Of a stretch of 64,000 nt of DNA, positions 62,009-64,000 are shown in pieces. Source of the stretch: JAOXRU01 sp965247735 (GTDB lineage Bacteria; Bacteroidota; Bacteroidia; Flavobacteriales; Flavobacteriaceae); assembly GCA_965247735.1 (NCBI GenBank), contig CBDFHN010000002.1:3286001-3350000 (forward strand), read 5' to 3'. Position 1 is the stretch's first letter. Each line of letters opens with the position of its first letter. The notes below the pieces were generated by a model that was not told where the DNA came from, ran no database searches, and was given only the letters and a program-made list of their open reading frames with translations. The translations under genes were made by a program, and so were the position numbers.

Positions 62009-63460
62009 TTACTTTGTGTTTGCGGCATAATATGCATCCATTGTTGCAACGGAAATATTTGAATTTCTATGATGCCCTATTATTCTCTTAATATTTAGTT
62101 TTTTGTTACGAACAAACTCAATAAAATGTTTTTCTTGTTCAGACATATAAGTCGCTATAGTATTGTCTTTCGGGATTTCTAAAAAATCGCCTTCGTATAT
62201 AATTCCTGAATCGTTAAAATAGGCAAAGCTTTGCTGTTTGCAATGACTGTCTTTTTCTGGAGTATAGAATGTTACATTGTTAATTACTGCATCTGGTGCA
62301 ATAGCAGAAAACTTAAAAGAAGCAATATCATCCTTGAAATTTGGATAGGCTTTTATAGCAGAAATAGTATGAGGGGTAGCCAGTATGGTAACATTGTGTT
62401 TTGCATATGCTGCCAAACCATTCATGTGATCGCTATGCCCATGTGTAATATAGACATAGTCTATAGTTTTGTTTGGAAATTTTGATTCTATTGCTCCGAT
62501 AACACTTTCTGATAGTTTGTCTGATGAAGGAGCGCCAAAAACGGTAATGCTTTTACCAGTAATTTTTATTACCATGTTTCTACTCTGATTGGTAGAACTA
62601 ATTAGATAGAGGTCTTTTGCAATTGAAGTAATTTCTGAAATGCCTTTCTTAGTAATTTTTGGAAGATTATAATTGTCTGGAATTATTTGTTTTGAAGAGT
62701 TTATGTTTTTTATCTTTCTAAGATTAGTGATGGTGAATAGACCACTAAATTTATGATCTTCATACACTTCTACCTTCTTTGCATAACTGATACCGTTTTT
62801 ACTGGTTGCATTTAGAAAATTGTATTTTACGTTATCATTTGTGTTTTCTAATGATATAAGTTGAATAGGTTTAAGTGAAAAGGTGTATTTTTTTGATATA
62901 GAATCTTTGTCCATATGTGTTATTATGGCTTTGTTTTCACTAAAAGTAGTTGTGACTGTTGCTTTGTTTTTAATAGCATCTAGTAAAATTCTGACATTCA
63001 AAAAATCTATTTTTTCTATTGCGATATCTAACGTATTGTTAAAACGATTATTGAGTAAACGCATAGTTTTTCCAAAACGGACACCGTTAACATCATAACT
63101 TAGTTCTAAGTTGTCTTTTTTGAATATGTGATCTTCAAATTTAAATCCACCAGGGAAATTTTTAGTACTATGTTTTGTATATTCTTTAGTGGTTAAATCA
63201 AATTCTACCTCAAACTCTCCATTGAAACTATAGCTTTTATAAGCATTTTTATAGTCGTAACTCTGAAAAGGAGAATGTCTACTGTCCATATAGGAGACAG
63301 AAAATTTATTAAAGTCTTCTGTGTTTTTATAATGCTTTTCTAATGTTTTAAAAAATATAGCAGTGTTATCTTCTTTTTTGTTACAACTGCTAATTACCAG
63401 TATTGATATTGTGAATAGAACTATTTTTTTTAAATAAGATATGGGTCTACCGATGCTCAT
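62009..63460 (-). CDS. Metallo-beta-lactamase-fold lipoprotein with a large N-terminal domain
   Basis: A lipoprotein signal (VISSC, Cys26) is followed by about 250 residues of an unassigned beta-rich domain. A metallo-beta-lactamase fold follows with the motif THGHSDH (His340, His342, Asp344, His345), Asp425 (YEGDFLEI) and the end histidine 463/464 (IIGHH). The fold usually hydrolyses esters, thioesters or lactones with two metal ions. The envelope location and long extension set it apart from cytoplasmic relatives. Substrate unknown. Confidence 0.88.
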   Translation of the reverse strand: MSIGRPISYLKKIVLFTISILVISSCNKKEDNTAIFFKTLEKHYKNTEDFNKFSVSYMDSRHSPFQSYDYKNAYKSYSFNGEFEVEFDLTTKEYTKHSTKNFPGGFKFEDHIFKKDNLELSYDVNGVRFGKTMRLLNNRFNNTLDIAIEKIDFLNVRILLDAIKNKATVTTTFSENKAIITHMDKDSISKKYTFSLKPIQLISLENTNDNVKYNFLNATSKNGISYAKKVEVYEDHKFSGLFTITNLRKIKNINSSKQIIPDNYNLPKITKKGISEITSIAKDLYLISSTNQSRNMVIKITGKSITVFGAPSSDKLSESVIGAIESKFPNKTIDYVYITHGHSDHMNGLAAYAKHNVTILATPHTISAIKAYPNFKDDIASFKFSAIAPDAVINNVTFYTPEKDSHCKQQSFAYFNDSGIIYEGDFLEIPKDNTIATYMSEQEKHFIEFVRNKKLNIKRIIGHHRNSNISVATMDAYYAANTK

Positions 63461-63502
63461 TTTTAATCTTTTTTATAATTTATGAATAAGTTAACGCTTC
63501 TG

Positions 63503-63510
63503 CAAATGTA
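63503..63510 (-). promoter_or_regulatory. -7 element (TACATTTG) for the MBL-fold gene
   Basis: TACATTTG on the minus strand matches TAnnTTTG and ends 42 bp before the ATG. A possible TTTG box is 26 bp further upstream. Confidence 0.45.
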
Positions 63511-63593
63511 AAACTGATTTCTTTATTTATTTTTGCCAAACCCTTTATTAGTACCCAAATAGGGAGTTTTTGTACTGAAATAGCTATTTAAAA

Positions 63594-64000
63594 ATGCAAA
63601 AAAAAATTGATTTTAGCCTTTTAAGGAATCCAGTGTTTGTTATTGGATGTTATATCTTATTATTGCTTCCAGAATTTGTAAGTCTCTGTACTCATAATAA
63701 GGCAATTCCTTCCTTTTGGGAGAACATTCCTGTTTGTAGTAAGCAGTTTGTGTGGAGTGTGTTTTTAAGAAATTCTACATGGTCGTTAATTCTCATACTT
63801 TTTGTTTTTGAGGCTTTTCGGTTTTTTAGCAAACTACTTCATATAGATCGCTTTCCTAAAACAAAGAGAGATTGGTTGTTGTTTCAAGCAAAGTTGATGC
63901 TTCCCACAGTTTTTGCTTTTGTTTTGTATTTTTTATTGACCTTTTTTTTTGAATGGATAAAAAATAGAGGGTTTGTGGTAGAAAACATAGCGGCACTTAG
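63594..64000 (+). CDS. Membrane protein, 5' part only
   Basis: An ATG at 63594 opens a frame of 135 codons to the window edge with no stop. The product has at least three hydrophobic segments (NPVFVIGCYILLLLPEF, STWSLILILFVFEAF, LMLPTVFAFVLYFLLTFFF) separated by basic loops. The start resembles the membrane domain of LytTR-type regulators and LytS-type kinases in this group, but the diagnostic domain would lie beyond the window. Function undetermined. Confidence 0.6.
   Translation, partial: MQKKIDFSLLRNPVFVIGCYILLLLPEFVSLCTHNKAIPSFWENIPVCSKQFVWSVFLRNSTWSLILILFVFEAFRFFSKLLHIDRFPKTKRDWLLFQAKLMLPTVFAFVLYFLLTFFFEWIKNRGFVVENIAAL

Overview
The window looks like chromosomal DNA of a member of the Flavobacteriaceae (Bacteroidota). 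It is AT-rich, and the families are typical of that group: GLPGLI protein with its outer-membrane beta-barrel partner, DUF1684 protein, LytTR two-component systems, OmpH-like chaperone, RHS/DUF6443-type giant secreted proteins, a three-gene succinate dehydrogenase (cytochrome b, flavoprotein, iron-sulfur) and many lipoproteins. Several upstream regions carry the Bacteroidota -7 element TAnnTTTG. I cannot name the genus. I see no tRNA, rRNA or CRISPR array.

Layout. 1-4.4 kb (minus strand): a partial secreted protein, a lipoprotein esterase, a DUF1684 protein and a LytTR regulator/LytS-type kinase pair. 4.5-13 kb (plus): secreted thioredoxin-like and TPR proteins, dipeptidyl peptidase III, an esterase-TPR fusion and small lipoproteins. 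This part includes an unusual 93-bp repeat present three times around one TPR gene. 13.1-14.6 kb: two toxin-antitoxin modules, the second with a frameshifted toxin. 14.9-20.6 kb: a six-gene catabolic operon (GntP permease, RidA, D-threonine-aldolase-like PLP enzyme, M19 dipeptidase, KDG kinase, KDPG aldolase), which I interpret as a D-glucosaminate or similar amino-sugar-acid pathway feeding pyruvate and glyceraldehyde-3-phosphate.

20.9-34.4 kb: a secreted FN3 protein, then an OmpH-like chaperone, a lipoprotein, two very large secreted RHS-type proteins encoded head to tail, and a small overlapping gene that is probably an immunity protein. 34.4-42.3 kb: a patchwork with a REP-associated Y1 transposase and its hairpin repeats, a decayed toxin with an intact antitoxin, a YefM/YoeB module, a LytTR two-component system divergent from an outer-membrane beta-barrel receptor, and a further RelE-type module. 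Four of the five antitoxin genes share a TATCTTTAC element a short distance upstream.

42.3-49.5 kb: an M28 peptidase, the sdhCAB operon interrupted by a four-helix-bundle gene that lies between perfect 16-bp inverted repeats, a membrane-anchored LytTR regulator and a divergent lipoprotein. 49.7-64 kb: a GLPGLI/receptor pair with a possible LytTR operator, a PLP decarboxylase divergent from a MocR-type regulator, an alpha/beta hydrolase, an Xaa-Pro aminopeptidase, a BrnQ carrier, thiamine-monophosphate kinase, a metallo-beta-lactamase-fold lipoprotein and the start of a membrane protein. Rho-independent terminators separate many units.
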